Assembly: GCA_037039925.1 (NCBI GenBank)
Contig: JAXRKP010000058.1
Coordinates: 530,001-594,000, forward strand
Source of the DNA: Doris montereyensis
Lineage: Eukaryota; Mollusca; Gastropoda; Nudibranchia; Dorididae
Direction of reading: 5' to 3'
DNA: 64,000 nucleotides
Shown here: one piece after another, positions 1-13,615 of the stretch
Position numbering within the stretch: position 1 is the first letter of the stretch
How the letters are laid out: each line of letters opens with the position of its first letter
The notes under the pieces: model-generated
What the model saw: only the letters and a program-made list of their open reading frames with translations
What the model was told of the DNA's origin: nothing
Database searches by the model: none
Position numbers and translations under genes: made by a program

Positions 1-560
1 TAACAGAAAATAAGAAAAATACGATTTTCTCAAAATGTCCCTTTTTGTTCATTATTTCCTATCTATTTTTTTAAATTTCTCAACGTATCTTCATGAAATT
101 TGGTATGGATGATGGGGGGGGGGGGGGAGGGGGAACAAAGAAATGATCAGATGCTTTTTTGATATGTATTGTAGTTTTTGGAAAATATTAATTTTTTGTA
201 CAATATTTTTGTACATTTTTGGTTGTTCTCATATGCTAATGCTATTTTCAAAAATTCATGAAATCAAAACTTACCAATGGAACAAAAATTCGATCTGAGC
301 AAATTTAGATATTGTATCAAATAAGGTGTGTGCGAAGTGTAATAGAAATTTGTTGAAAAATGAAAAAATGAAAAAGCCTATTGATATTGAACGGTGAAAT
401 TTGGGGGCAAAATCCAAGATGGCCACCGGTTCATGGCAACGGAAATGTCAGGGAAATAACAATGACCAATTTCAACTCAGTACACCATGCCCATTACACT
501 TATACATAAGTTAAATTGATAGCAACAAACGGGAAAAGCTTCACTCCAGGACCCCCCCCT
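1..560 (+). repeat. Dispersed repeat R1, partial copy 1
   Basis: This stretch matches 15,544-16,640 on the same strand and 11,031-12,054 as reverse complement, with shared blocks such as TACGATTTTCTCAAAAT and CATGAAATTTGGTATG. The left part of the element lies off the window. The right end finishes in a C-run followed by TTAA near 550-561. It holds CCAAGATGG (414-422) followed by TTCATGGCAAC, the paired motif seen in the other copies. No coding potential is visible. Class unknown; a non-autonomous DNA transposon is possible. Confidence 0.75.
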
Positions 561-737
561 TAATGCATCAATCACACAGCGTGAAACAGAAGGAAAAAAC
601 AGGAAGGAGGAGGAAAGCGGGTGTGTGTTGAGAGGATAAAAAGAAAAACAGGTAAGGTTTAATATCATTATAAAATCACTATTACCATCATCATGATCAT
701 CATCATCACTTCATTATCATTATTACTATGTTACATG

Positions 738-1516
<779 letters not shown>

Positions 1517-3060
1517 CTTATGGAGATCTACCAGAATCGAGGAAAAGTTAAGACTGACAAGACAATCTAGGCCCACTGCATGCGAAAAAGATACTACTGT
1601 AGTTAAGTGTAGGCCTGACAACAAACATTACACACATGTATGGGTTCCCATGATTACCTAACGTGAGCGAGGAGTTGAGATAAAAACTCAGGAAGTGGTG
1701 ACGTGACATGCGTGAATGTTCCCTAATACAGAGAAATGGTAAGACATCTGGATGTCCGCCCGTCCCCCTGTTGCTGCTCTTGTCCTTTTCAAACAGCCGC
1801 CTGAGCTATTTATAGTCATGACTCTGAGAGATCAAAGGTCAACTGATAGTGGTAACTCGTGACGGGGGGCGCGTTGTGGCTGTGGGCTGTGGCGTACTGG
1901 CGTGCTGTGTAAAGTTGAATGTTATTGTTAGTAGCAGTTTAGTAGTCGTCTAGATCTAGTCCTAGTTTCAGTAGTATGAATAGTAGTAGTAGTAGTAGTA
2001 GCTTATGGAAACTAAAGTCGCTTTTCCATGAATATATTACAAACTAAAGTCGCTTTTCCATGTGTGTTATGTTTGATACGTAAAGTATAAATAACGATTG
2101 CTTGTAATACAAGTTGTATATTAAACTAAAGCCTGCCATGCACTGGTCAGTTTGATTTTAAAATCTGGATCTTTTAAAATTAAAAGATAAACAATAGAAA
2201 TGCTGACAGTATTATGGAATGAGGCTGTTCTTACACCAGTCAATACTAGCCTACTAATCAGATTTATGTTACGATCTTAAGATTAAACTGAGCAGTGTAT
2301 GGCGAAATCTCATTGACATCGATCTCAGACAGATGGACTGATCTGGATCGAAAAAGGCAATGAAGCAGTGCTTGCTATTTTCGCATCCGTTCGCAGATCA
2401 GCCCAAACGGGGTGTCAAATTCAAAATTGTGGAATTCGGACTGCTGTGGGGTTGGGCGTCGAATTTGAATGCAAATTCATATCAAAATAGATTTTAGTAA
2501 AAGACAGAAATAATTATTTGATATCTTCAGTGTAGCATTTAGATCTAGATCTAGATTACGGCTGACATGGTAGTAGCCTTGTGAAGAATACAATAGGTAT
2601 TCCAGACTAGAAATTGGTTCTCCTCCAAAATATGGAATTTTATGTATAAGGCTGTAGTACTCATTGAACCATTAGCTTTACTTTATTAAATCAGCAAATT
2701 TGGTGCACAAATGAAAAAAAAGTTATAAATTTTTAAAATTATTTATTTAGATCTAGTTTGAATTTTCAAACCCTTTTTCGAAAAACCTCTGTGGCCCATT
2801 TTTAAGCGGCCATCAAAGTGAAAATAATCATATCAACACTGATATCTAAATTTACACAACAGGCAAGTATACAGACAATCAGAAAACAGCAAAACAACAG
2901 AAATAACATCAACAGTATAATTTAGTGCATGGTCCGTACACATTTTTTATTTTTTTTATTTTCCCGACATGAATTGTGCAAAAATTGTAAAACAAAAGAA
3001 GAAAAAAATAATGCAATACACTTGAGAGCCCAAAAGAAAGTTATTTGAAACAAAAAGTCA
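1517..3060. other. Intergenic, no gene recognised
   Basis: No convincing ORF, splice pair or RNA gene. Small items only: the phrase ACTAAAGTCGCTTTTCCATG occurs twice (about 2,009 and 2,042), and the AGATCT/TCTAGA motif appears near 2,540-2,560. Confidence 0.5.
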
Positions 3061-3159
3061 TTTAAACTTCTTGCAGCCTGTCACATCGAAGTCGAGAAAT
3101 CTTGTTATAAATCAAGAGGATAGATACTCCCTCCACACTCACGCATACTCGCACACAGA

Positions 3160-3258
<99 letters not shown>

Positions 3259-3334
3259 ACTCACTCACTCACTCACTCTGTCTCTCTCTCTCATCCTCAC
3301 ACAGACACGCACACACACATACACATGCTCCATC

Positions 3335-3398
<64 letters not shown>

Positions 3399-3546
3399 TC
3401 ACACACACACACACACACAAAGACTTGCACACACTCACTCTCTCTCACACAGACGCGCATACACGCACTTTCTCTCTCACACACACACCCACACATATAC
3501 TCTCACACACACACACACACACACTCTCTCACACACACACTGGTCA
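3160..3546. repeat. CT/CA dinucleotide microsatellite cluster
   Basis: Long CT runs (3,161-3,254 and 3,338-3,393) are followed by CA-rich runs up to 3,546. Predicted peptides here are Leu-Ser or Arg-Glu repeats and are rejected. Confidence 0.97.
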
Positions 3547-3778
3547 TGTGGCAACCACAAACTGAGGCCCAAATCAGAGTAAATTGAATCCCACAATATG
3601 GTGTGTACTGTAAGTGTTAGTGTTAGTGTTAGCGTGTCTATCGATGACGTAATACACATACTACTATCGCCAAAGGGAATTACGTGACTTGAATTTCAAA
3701 GGTTACAGTGTTAACAATTTTTTTATGCAGATTAACATTCAAACATCTATTTTTTTAATTAATGTTTGAAACATGACA

Positions 3779-3920
3779 CGGTAATTTTACGGTTTAGCGG
3801 CGTAAAAGAAAGTGGGTAAAATCTGTACTCGTTGGTATCGGCATTGATCTACATGTACATAACATTTAGTGGTGAGACGGAAGAAATATGTCCACAATCC
3901 CTTACCCTGAACACCCCCCC
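3779..3920 (+). repeat. Solo arm of a foldback element
   Basis: About 140 bp starting GGTAATTTTACGGTTTAG and ending in TTACCCTGAACACCCCCC. It matches the left arm of the inverted-repeat element at 34,703-35,135. Only one arm is present here, so this is either a solo end or a truncated copy. Confidence 0.7.
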
Positions 3921-4568
3921 CAAGATTAGATTTTAGATCTAGATGTTAAAATAATGGCTGGGAACCGAGGCGAGCTTACTAATAAGCCATCGACGCGAAA
4001 TTGGGTCAACGAATGCGTGAAGCGACAGACAGAGTTAATAATAAGCTCGCCTCGCTGGGAACCCACTCTGGAAATGGAACCCTCCCAGAATGATGTAGAG
4101 ATCAAGAGCTAAGAACCTTTATAAACGTAAATGGAAATAAATGAAAAGTAAATTTGATTAGATCCAGATATTTAGATCTAGACCTAAAGATGCCTATGGC
4201 TTTTTTCAAACAAGACAACGAGATGTTCTGTTGACCAAGCCAAATGAGCAAATCGGATACTTACTACAGTAACAATAGTAACATCCACTACAGTTATAAA
4301 TAATTTTGTAATTAATATCTCTGTTCTAGCTCTACGTTTTCCTTCTTTTTTTCTGTTGTGATTACTGCTTACCACGATGACACTAATGACAGGACAGGTC
4401 ACACCATAGCCTTCACGGCGGCTGTGGTCACACTCGTCACATCTGCAGCATTGGTGATGATGACACTATTGACACGCATTCGCTTCCCGACATCGGCGAA
4501 AGAAAAAAGTCGCCCGAGGAATCAGGGGAGGCGATAACGGAGACTGAAGACGCCCCAGAGACACCACG
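3921..4568. other. Intergenic, short inverted repeat
   Basis: No gene recognised. A small inverted repeat (GAGGCGAGCTTA near 3,969 and TAAGCTCGCCTC near 4,042) is flanked by two copies of CTGGGAACC. Confidence 0.45.
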
Positions 4569-4662
4569 GTGTGTGTTTGTTGTGCGAGTGAGCGTGTGTG
4601 TATGAGAGAGAGAGTGTGTGTATGTATGTGTGTGTGTGAGAGAGAGGAGAGAGAGACCTATC

Positions 4663-4717
<55 letters not shown>

Positions 4718-4816
4718 TCTCTCTCTTCTCTCTCTCTATCTCTCTCTCTTCTCTCTCTTTCTCTCTCTCTCTTTCTCTCTCTCCTCTCCTCCCTCCCTCT
4801 CCCTCTCTCTCTTTCC
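4569..4816. repeat. GT/GA/CT microsatellite
   Basis: TGTG and GAGA runs (4,569-4,655) lead into a long, interrupted CT tract (4,664-4,816). Low-complexity frames only. Confidence 0.95.
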
Positions 4817-5099
4817 AAAATGGGACGGTTCGTTTCGAGAGAAGCTTTGAAACGACAAGCATCGATACTTACTTATTAACGGATACGTGCGGCTCAATTC
4901 TACAGCGATGAGGGGGCCTTCTACTGTTGATACATTGCAGTTTGGAGAGTTAACCATTTTGCACTGCAGTCCCCTCAAGTTGATGCTAAGCCATTTTTCT
5001 TATGTGGATCGATAGCCCAAAATAGGGCCAACAAATAAATTGCATTCTATTGGTTTTTTAAAATCATTTTCTGAAGCACAAATATGTGGATTTTATCAT

Positions 5100-5830
5100 A
5101 CCAACAGTTTACCAGAATCGGAGGTGTGGAACATGGATTTTGCAGGGGTCAAAGGTCACGATATGCAAATTAGTACCAAATTGTGTTTTTACAATTTTGA
5201 ATGAAATTTGTTGAAAATGTGACAAGTTTTCATGTACTAGAAAGATAAGTGCGTATAAAAAGCGAATAAAAAGTTATACCAATTAATGTGATCATATTTT
5301 ACAGAGACAAAGAGCGTTTTCGCAAATTCAAAGCTGATTTTACTCAAATGCCATACATCAACGTTATATTTTCTTAATTCCTTTTCCTTTTAAAACGTAA
5401 ATATTCTACTAAAGTACATAAATTTTTGTACAAATATACCTCAGGTATTAGCCTTGCGGTGTATACATAGGTTTACCCTCTCAGGTCAACCTATATCGGT
5501 CAACGGTCAAGATATGCAAATTAGCTATAAAAACGTGTTTCTATAATTCTACATGGTATTTGTTGGATATTCGACAAGGTTTAGTTCTTATAAGCTCAAA
5601 GAAATATCTCAACTGTATTAGAAGTTATATGAATTAATATAATCATATTTTACAATGGTAAAGATGTTTTTCCCAAATAACAAAACCAATGTCATGTTTT
5701 TTCTTCTTTTTCAAAACACAAATATTCCCACAGATATACCCATTAGTTTAGCCTTGCTATGTATATATCTATTTACACTCTCGGGTCAATATTAATAGGT
5801 TAACGGTCAAGGTATATTATAAGTGAGTTC
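5100..5830 (+). repeat. Diverged duplication, about 330-bp period
   Basis: Two old copies share the order GATATGCAAATTAG ... GTGTTTxTAxAATT ... AATTAATxTxATCATATTTTACA (about 5,160-5,310 and 5,508-5,660). A third, shorter start lies near 5,798. The copies are strongly diverged. No coding content seen. Confidence 0.6.
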
Positions 5831-5914
5831 GAAACGTATCATATTATTGCAAGATCTAGGTTGATTATGATAAATCGTCCATATCGTAAAGGAGTTGAGA
5901 TCGTATGACTTCAT

Positions 5915-6070
5915 ATTATATATTGTATATATGTATGCGTGTGTGTGCGTGTGTGTAGTATGTATGTATGTGGTGTTGTGTTTGTGGATGTGTGTGTGTT
6001 ATATGTATGTGTGTGGTGTTATACTGTGTTGTTTATGGATGTGTGTGTGTATATGCGTGTGTGTGTAATA
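5915..6070. repeat. TG/TATG-rich low-complexity tract
   Basis: Imperfect TGTG/TATG repeats with several GTGTTGTGTTTGTGGATG-like phrases. No gene. Confidence 0.8.
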
Positions 6071-6309
6071 CCATAAGTGTATCCGTGTCTTTTCAGTCAG
6101 TATATGTATAACAATGTAACTTTGAATACTTAAAATAACCATAATCCCAACAAGGGGTAAACAACACAAATCCTGATATGTGATATGTGGTTGTGTGGAA
6201 CAAACAAAAATCGAGCGGTACAAAAGCCTATAAACATAAAAAAATTATCATCTTTTCGTTTTCACTACATTGGTAAATGAGGTGATAATAATTTCTCTCC
6301 TTGAACTAA

Positions 6310-6620
6310 GAAAGAGGAGGTCAAATGCAGGATTGGACCTTGCAACCAAAAGGCTGTGTGTTTGTGTCCTGACAGGTTGAGCATCTTACACGTGTAAACT
6401 TCCCCTCCCACCCCTTTCTAGGTATGTGGATCGACACCTAGTTTCATCGGAGACGGACAATAAAAATGAGGTCATGTGCGCAGATCACAAATTTTCCGTG
6501 TACGTTAAAGATCAGTTGGCTGTTTACACGGCAGTCCGGGCAAACTTTTAAAAATCCTACCAAAAACTCAAAGATCACCTTAGTTGTGGATGTGGGTAAA
6601 TCACATCAAATCAAACCAAT
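6310..6620 (+). repeat. SINE-A copy 1
   Basis: Shares with later copies the internal blocks ATCGACACCTAGT, GGAGACGGACAATAAAA, CAGATCACAA, GTTAAAGATC and the tail GATCACCTTAGTTGTGGATG followed by TGGGTAAATC. The tRNA-like head is degraded in this copy. Confidence 0.7.
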
Positions 6621-7429
6621 CTTGAATTAGATGTTATATATGATATTGCAACAAAAATCTGCCCCCCCCCCCAATTGTAAAAGGCAGCAATGATAGATAA
6701 GAACGCTCATGAACAAATATGAATATAGTTTGAAACGTGGAATGCATTGCTGAGGAAAAAAACACAACTCCATCTGAAATACAAACAGTTTGAAAACGTA
6801 TAGGATGATGAAACAAAACAAAATAAAGATTAGAAATACAATAACATTAATTAATTACGGAGGTAAGACTTGATCGCTTTAAAAAGGGCATTAAACATGG
6901 TAGAGGACAATGGACAAATCAATAAGGTTATAAACGTAATGGAGAAAGGCGTGCCAGGTACATTTCCCGAGAAGCACAACGTCAGCCATAGCATGGTGTA
7001 AAGATTTGAACGCAGAACCGCACGATCAGAAGTCCGGCTTCCTAGCAACTAGACTGATGACATCACTGACTTATTAAACGTTAAATAATAATATGTCATA
7101 AGCAGACGAAGTTTGATGTAACCGTAGTTTCATCGATTAACAGTATGCATGCGATTATAACTAGAAAACTTCTTTACTTTCATACATAACAACTAAATAG
7201 AAAAGGCTCCCAGCACGGTGTAAAAGAAAACATCAAACCGTCTTACATCAAGTTTCTTTTGAGTGATAGCTAGATAAATGTCACCTTCATACAGAAGATG
7301 TCTGTGTTTATTCTGTCCCTTGTTCATCAACGCTAATATTCTTTTACGTACCCTCCTGTCATTCTACACACCCAATTGAGCAGGTTAAGACCGTGTGTCT
7401 CGCTGCTACTGCTACACCATAGAATCGAG

Positions 7430-7610
7430 AGCGAAATATGACAATAAGTGACAACTCCACTTATAAAGACAGAACAAACACGTGACGTTTCGGGTATAAC
7501 CCTTCGTCAGACAACAAACGAGAAATATTTAGAATCTAGATCTAAGTAATACCTCCGGCATCACACAATGTGATGTCAGAAGAAAAACATTAAGGAGAAA
7601 GAAAGAAAAA
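7430..7610 (+). repeat. Short mobile element B, copy 1
   Basis: Diagnostic blocks: ATAAGTGACAACTCC, CACGTGACGTTTCGGGT, CCTTCGTCAGACAACAAACG, then TCACACAATGTGATGTCAGA. Further copies lie near 10,880, 13,616, 19,490, 19,660 and 62,400. Non-coding, so probably non-autonomous. Class not recognised. Confidence 0.7.
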
Positions 7611-7646
7611 GACAGTGATGTTAAGAAACGTAGCAGACGGGGTGTG

Positions 7647-7729
7647 AAGAAAGAGCGAGAGTGGAAGGTTCAGATCTAGAATGATTTTATTTCATTCTAG
7701 ATCTGAACCTTCCACTCTCGCTCTTTCTT
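7647..7729. repeat. Perfect 38-bp inverted repeat (hairpin)
   Basis: The 38 bases at 7,647-7,684 are the exact reverse complement of 7,692-7,729, separated by the 7-base loop TTTTATT. The arms begin AAGAAAGAGCGAGAG and end CTAGAATGA. The hairpin lies directly after element B copy 1. Confidence 0.95.
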
Positions 7730-8670
7730 ATGTATCACAGAATCGAGAGTAATCCGCAGGCCTACACGATGTCTATATAAACAAACTATGTTTATCCAGT
7801 ATTGTTGTGATGTGTTGGTCAACGTTGTTTGTAATAAAATGAATATGAATTATGATCGTCTTTTGTAATTTGACCAACATTGACATGAAACGCTGCTTTC
7901 AAACTTGCAGATAAAAAAGCATACTACTGCAGCAGCAAGCAGACAGTAAATGTGCGCTGTCCGAAAGTTTCTTTCAAGTTTCATTAGTGTCATGTTGTTA
8001 TGTCTCATTCCTTGTAACTATTTCCTTGCAATCTGTGTTGTTCTATTACAAACTTGCAGGTTCATTTGTAAGAAGAACAGCAACCATGATTCATATTAGT
8101 TGTGTGATATAGTCAATTCTTTAACGGTTGAAATATATTTCTTCCAATTTGTGTTCCATTGACTGAAGACACTCATCCAATGTGAGTAAAATCGATGTCA
8201 TGGGTAATAGTGATAGTGATAATACGTTTGACGAGTGCTGAGAAGATTTGCTCTTGAATCTTGTCTACTGGCCTTGCTTTATATTATGGTTCTCTTCTTG
8301 AAGATGACTACCTCGAAGGCTTTCTTTTTTCCAGTTTGGAAATTGACATTGGCATGACAATGACAAATAGTATGTCTCCTACTCTACGATCTCTCAACTC
8401 ACCCCCCCCCGAAAGGGCATTAACGGTTCTTCTCTTATATATATGCATCTTCAACTAAATTTCGATTTTTTTTGGTTAATATAAGTTTAAGCTTTCAACG
8501 CTTTTTCTGGCTTGTCCTTTTACTATAAATTCAACTAGACAGACACTACGTTTGTTTGAAATCAAACTAATGTTCTATTGATGAGTTGATTTTCTCTCTC
8601 GTCTTTAGTCTGAGTGATACTGCTGAATACGTTTCCCTCATTCCATGTTATTTCTATTTCACATCCTTTT
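7730..8670. other. Intergenic, no gene recognised
   Basis: AT-rich single-copy-looking sequence with no supported exon or RNA gene. Confidence 0.45.
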
Positions 8671-8671
8671 T

Positions 8672-8746
8672 GGTCACACACACACACACACACGCACACA
8701 CACACACACCACCACCACCATCACCACCATCACCACACAACAAAAC
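8672..8746. repeat. CA and CAC microsatellite
   Basis: A CA run followed by CAC/CAT triplets. Confidence 0.93.
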
Positions 8747-9174
8747 ACATAAATGTACCCTTATGTTCGCAACTGCCTGGCCAACAAAATCTTGACAGTC
8801 AACCTACCACTACCCCTATTACTTGATGTCATAACATCATTCTTCCCTAAACATGACAACTTACTTTGGTGGGGGTTTTTTTACAGCGTGATGTTAGTCT
8901 TTTCTATATAGTTGCAATGAATGAAAGTAAAGATGTTATCTAGTTATAATAACATGACAACTTCCTCCCTCACCCCCCTCCCTGGCGGACCTTATAAATT
9001 GGAAGTAAGTACCATTGCATATTGTATTAAAATATTGAAATGAGCTTCCTTCAAGGATTACTTACAGTAGTCCTTGGCTTCATTGTAAAATAGATGTTCA
9101 CCACTTGAACGTATGACGGAACACTGCATGGCAGGTTTTGATTTCCTTCCTCCACTTCTGTTCTCCTCGTCTAC

Positions 9175-9516
<342 letters not shown>

Positions 9517-9519
9517 TAT

Positions 9520-10880
9520 TATTTTTTTGTTTTTTTTGTTTTGTTTTGTGTATCTCTTTTTAAACTTCGCTTCGTTGTCCCAACCGCAAAATATTTATTG
9601 AACTGATCTTCTCGTTTAACATGCAATAATCTACTAATTTTTGTTGTTGCTAGATGATATAGATAATATTAGCAGTACAATATTATAATGAACATCTCTA
9701 ACCAATGCATATGAAGAAATTACCCCCAAATATAGCAATGTGCAGGTGTAAAGCAGAGCACAATGGCTCAAAAGTAACCCAATGGTTTGGCATTTCTATA
9801 CTGTCGAATCTGAGCGCCCGTATTGTGTCGAATACTACTATTACTATTATATAACCGCAGGGTTGGCAAAGCAGTCGCGGGGTGGCAAGGAGGTCAAGGT
9901 CATGATCTACACGGTGACGCGACGCGCGAGACAAGACAATCTCGCGTAGAATGGCGCGCTTAGCGGACGAAATCTAGAGTTGAGAGACGTTTTTTAAATT
10001 ATTTTTAAAATCAAAATTAAATAATGTTCCTCAAAGCCGATTTTGGTAAACTTTTAGTTGTGAGTTCATAGACATGCCATGAACAAGTTTCAGGCAACAA
10101 AAAACCCATTAGGAAGCAAATAGTTTGATTTAAAATGCTATCGGTGCTGGACTAGTTTTTAGTACTTTTTAGTAGATCTAGTAGATTGTATAAACTGCTG
10201 TCACTGTCACTGTCACTGTGGTAAAACGAGAGGATGAGGGAGCAGCTGGCTGAAAGTTAGCTAGGCTAAGGCTTAAAAGGGTTGGCGTCGAGGCGTGTAG
10301 TAAGCACGCCTCGGTTGGCGTGAAAAGAAAGGGATAGGGGTGATGCAAAGGGTGTAGTGGGAGGGTTGGGGGGGTAACGTCAAGCGAAAGGTGCCGATGA
10401 AGAAACACAAAGGTACCGCTTCAGTCAACCTTACTGCCTCTCCTCACTCTCACTCATACTCTCAGTCAGTCTCGTCAAGGCAAAGTGAGTTACTGTGTAA
10501 AAAGGTTGGTATCAAGACAGGAGTAAATATATTCATCACCTCTGGTCTCGAGACCGTGGTCAGATTCGAATAAAACGCCTCGAAGCCTTTCTATTCCTTG
10601 GTATCGAGTAATGGCTCTAGTTGCGCCCAGGCTAACCCTATGTAGTACATCAAAACATCAAGCCGATACGGTTTACCTGAGCGGAGCGCACGAGTCTCCA
10701 AGTCGAGTAACTACTTCTTCGAAGAGGTCAATGTCGGGTCATCGCTTGGGGTTTCTTTCTGATTCTCCGGTCACTGCAGAATTCAGTTCAGTTGTTTTAG
10801 TGGTATGGTATAGTCTGTCATATTGTAGATGTGTTAATATAAAACATTTTGTCAATCTGCCCCGGACAGTCTTTACCAAC
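9520..10880. other. Intergenic, no gene recognised
   Basis: Contains TCACTG triplication near 10,199-10,218 and mixed-composition sequence, including a 109-codon plus-strand frame (10,611-10,940) without a recognisable domain that runs into element B. I do not call it a gene. Confidence 0.4.
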
Positions 10881-11030
10881 TTCGACAATAATACGAAGGA
10901 GCCACAGTGGAGTGAAGTCAGAAGTGAAAAACGACAATAAATGACAACTCCACAAATACAGAGAACAGACACGTGATGTTTCGGGTGTAACTCTTCGTAA
11001 CACAACAAACGAGAAATATCTAGATCTTTA
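10880..11030 (+). repeat. Element B copy 2, left part
   Basis: Begins GGAGCCACAGTGGAGTGAAG, includes CACGTGATGTTTCGGGTGTA and ends AAATATCTAGATC. Its continuation (CCCACAGTGTGATGTCAGAAG) is found only after 12,070, so the element is interrupted by R1. Confidence 0.75.
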
Positions 11031-12054
11031 AGGATGTCCTGAAGTGAAAATGTTCCCTTTTGTTCCTATCAATTTAACTTATGTATAGGTGTAATGGGCA
11101 TGGTGTACTGAGTTGAAATATGTCGTTTTTTTGCTGACGCTTCCGGTTGCCATGGAAACGGTGGCCATCTTGGATTTTGCCCCCAAATTCCACTGTTCAA
11201 TATCGATAGGCTTTTTCATTTTTCAACAAATTTGTTTCAAACTTGGCACACACCTTATTTGATACAATATCTAAATTTGATCAGATCGGATTTTTGTTCA
11301 TTAGTAAGTTTTGATTTCATGAATTTTTCAAAATAGCATATGAGAACAACCAAAAATATACAAAAATATTGTAAGTAAAATTCAATTTTTCCAAAACTAG
11401 AATACATATCAAAAAAGCATCTGATCATTTCTTTGTTTCCCCCACCCATCATCCATACCAAATTTCATGAAGATATGTTGAGAAATAAAATAGTAGATGG
11501 GAAATAATGAACAAAAAAGGACATTTTGAGAAAATCGTATTTTTCTCTTATTTCTGTTATTTGAATACATTTTTCTCCCATAAACCTAAGAAAAGAGTAG
11601 GCTAATACGTTGAAACATCATGAAACCTTGAGTGGCTCTCAATTACTTATTAACACTGTTTCAAGTGCACCAGCACCTTTTTACTCATCTGGAGATGGTG
11701 CCTTTTGATAATAGGTGCGCAGAATATGTTCCGTATCTTCCGGCCGATCTAAGGCAATATTCATAATAGATCCTCAAATAAGTTTGTTTTGGATAGCACA
11801 AATTGTGACGATCAAAATGAGTCTCAACTTGCCATACTTTAGATAATATTTTTGGCTCTTATTGTATAATAGCTGTGTTGAAAGATAGGTCTGTATTGTT
11901 TCTAAAAAAATCGTATCTATTCAAAGAATTGATACTGAGCTTCTTTTATGATATCATTATGACGGGAATTAACTGCTCAATCCACTAGTATGATAGACTA
12001 GATTTTCCCATTTTCGGCAAAAATGGCATTCCCATAACCCCCCCCCCACCCCCT
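11031..12054 (-). repeat. Dispersed repeat R1, full-looking copy 2
   Basis: Reverse complement of the 15,544-16,640 copy along its whole length. It includes GTTGCCATGGAAAC (11,146-11,159) and CCATCTTGG (11,165-11,173). The edges are TTTAAGG on the left and CCCCCTTAAATC on the right, so TTAA lies at both borders. It sits inside element B. Confidence 0.8.
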
Positions 12055-12140
12055 TAAATCTTTATATTCAGGCATCCCACAGTGTGATGTCAGAAGAAAA
12101 GAAAAGCAGAAACGAGGGAGACAGAAAGGAAAAGACGGTG
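12055..12140 (+). repeat. Element B copy 2, right part
   Basis: Continues the element interrupted at 11,030: CATCCCACAGTGTGATGTCA followed by purine-rich sequence, as in copy 1 at 7,558-7,610. Confidence 0.7.
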
Positions 12141-12176
12141 ATAAACTGTTATTGTAAATATTTGCCCTTTTGGTAC

Positions 12177-12177
<1 letters not shown>

Positions 12178-12232
<55 letters not shown>

Positions 12233-12256
12233 TATAATAATAATAATAATAATAAA
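12178..12256. repeat. TAA microsatellite
   Basis: About 26 TAA triplets with one interruption. Confidence 0.96.
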
Positions 12257-12289
12257 TAAATAACTTATATAAAGATAAAGATAAAATGA

Positions 12290-12600
12290 ATTTATAGTAT
12301 CTCCGCACATGTGTAGCCTCACCGACTGTACATTATTTATCTCTCAGCAGACCATTTCATTCAAAATCATTCTGAACTCCCAAGCACACCAGTACAAAAG
12401 CCTGTTGTTAAGCTTTTCGTACTAACACCCAGACAAGATTTTCGCTACCTATAGCTGGTACTCATTCACACCTGAGTCAAGTGAGGAAATTAGAGTGAAG
12501 TACCTTTCCTAAGTGTACAACGTTGTGAAAAACGAGTGTCGTCTTGATTATCAGCTCACAACACTGTGGTTCAGCTACAACGCTGACATTTTGACAATGC
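12290..12600 (-). repeat. SINE-C copy 1 (tRNA-like)
   Basis: Shares CAGCAGxCCATTTCAT, TAGAGTGAAGTAxCTTTCCTAA and TACAACxTTGTGAAAAA with the tandem array at 26,240-27,270. It shares CAGCTCACAACACT and GTTCAGCTACAA with 48,955-49,010. On the minus strand the latter reads as a tRNA-like A box (TAGCTGAAC). Confidence 0.55.
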
Positions 12601-13316
12601 GCTTTACAATGACAGTGTGACATGGAACATTATGATTCCAGCAGGGCGACGATGATAATATGGTACACACCTAGATAATAAAAGATAATTAATTAATAAT
12701 ACATCAAAAGCACAAAAACACATATAAGCTATAACTATAACAATCATGCATTCAACTTAAAAGGTATCGAATGCAGAATGAGAAAGTTATGTTTTCAATG
12801 GTCTTTTGAAAGAGTCGAGTGATATATATGGATTTTCGTGTATGAGGTGACAGAGAGTTCAAGACAGCGGGGCCAGAAAATGTAAAAGTAAAAGCACGAT
12901 CGAAAAAAATAGATTTTGACATTTTACAATCAAGTGATAAGACGTTACACTACACTAGTTACATGATCTAAGCTGCCGACTTGGACACTCAGAGGCATCA
13001 TCAGGGTAAGTGCATTTAAAAACAAGACAAACCAATTAAAACTTAATTCTCTTTTCCATCGGTAACCAATGAAGTGACTGCAGGACAGGTTTGATTGATG
13101 TGATCTCGCTTTTTAGTTTTCGTCACAATTCTTGTAATAATTGAAGTCTATGCAGTGAGCTCTCTGGTAAACCGCAGAGAAGAGAATTGCAATAATCCAG
13201 ATTCGTTACTATTGAATTTACATGTACATTATATTCTCTTTCAATTCATTTCTTCTCTCCTGTCCTAGCCTTGTTCTCTTTTTTACTTCTTGTTTCCCAT
13301 ACTCACACCTCTCTTT
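12601..13316. other. Intergenic, no gene recognised
   Basis: No supported gene. Confidence 0.4.
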
Positions 13317-13428
<112 letters not shown>

Positions 13429-13615
13429 AGTATTTGTATGTCTCTCTTTTGTTCCTTATTCATCTATTTGTTTAAAAGTGTATTTTTCTAAATCTAAACC
13501 TTCCATTCTCTGGTCTTCTTTTTGTTCTTCCCCTTTGTTTTCTCCATTTTCCTTTCTATTTCTGCTCATTCTTATTATCACCATCGTTTCATTTCTTTCT
13601 TCTTTCTGTTCTTCT

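Noticed and set aside
3071..3565. Leu-Ser and Arg-Glu repeat proteins in CT/GA tracts, also at 4.4-4.9, 9.1-9.5, 13.2-13.6 and 53.7-54.1 kb
   Set aside because: Dinucleotide repeats have no stops in these frames; no non-repetitive domain is attached.
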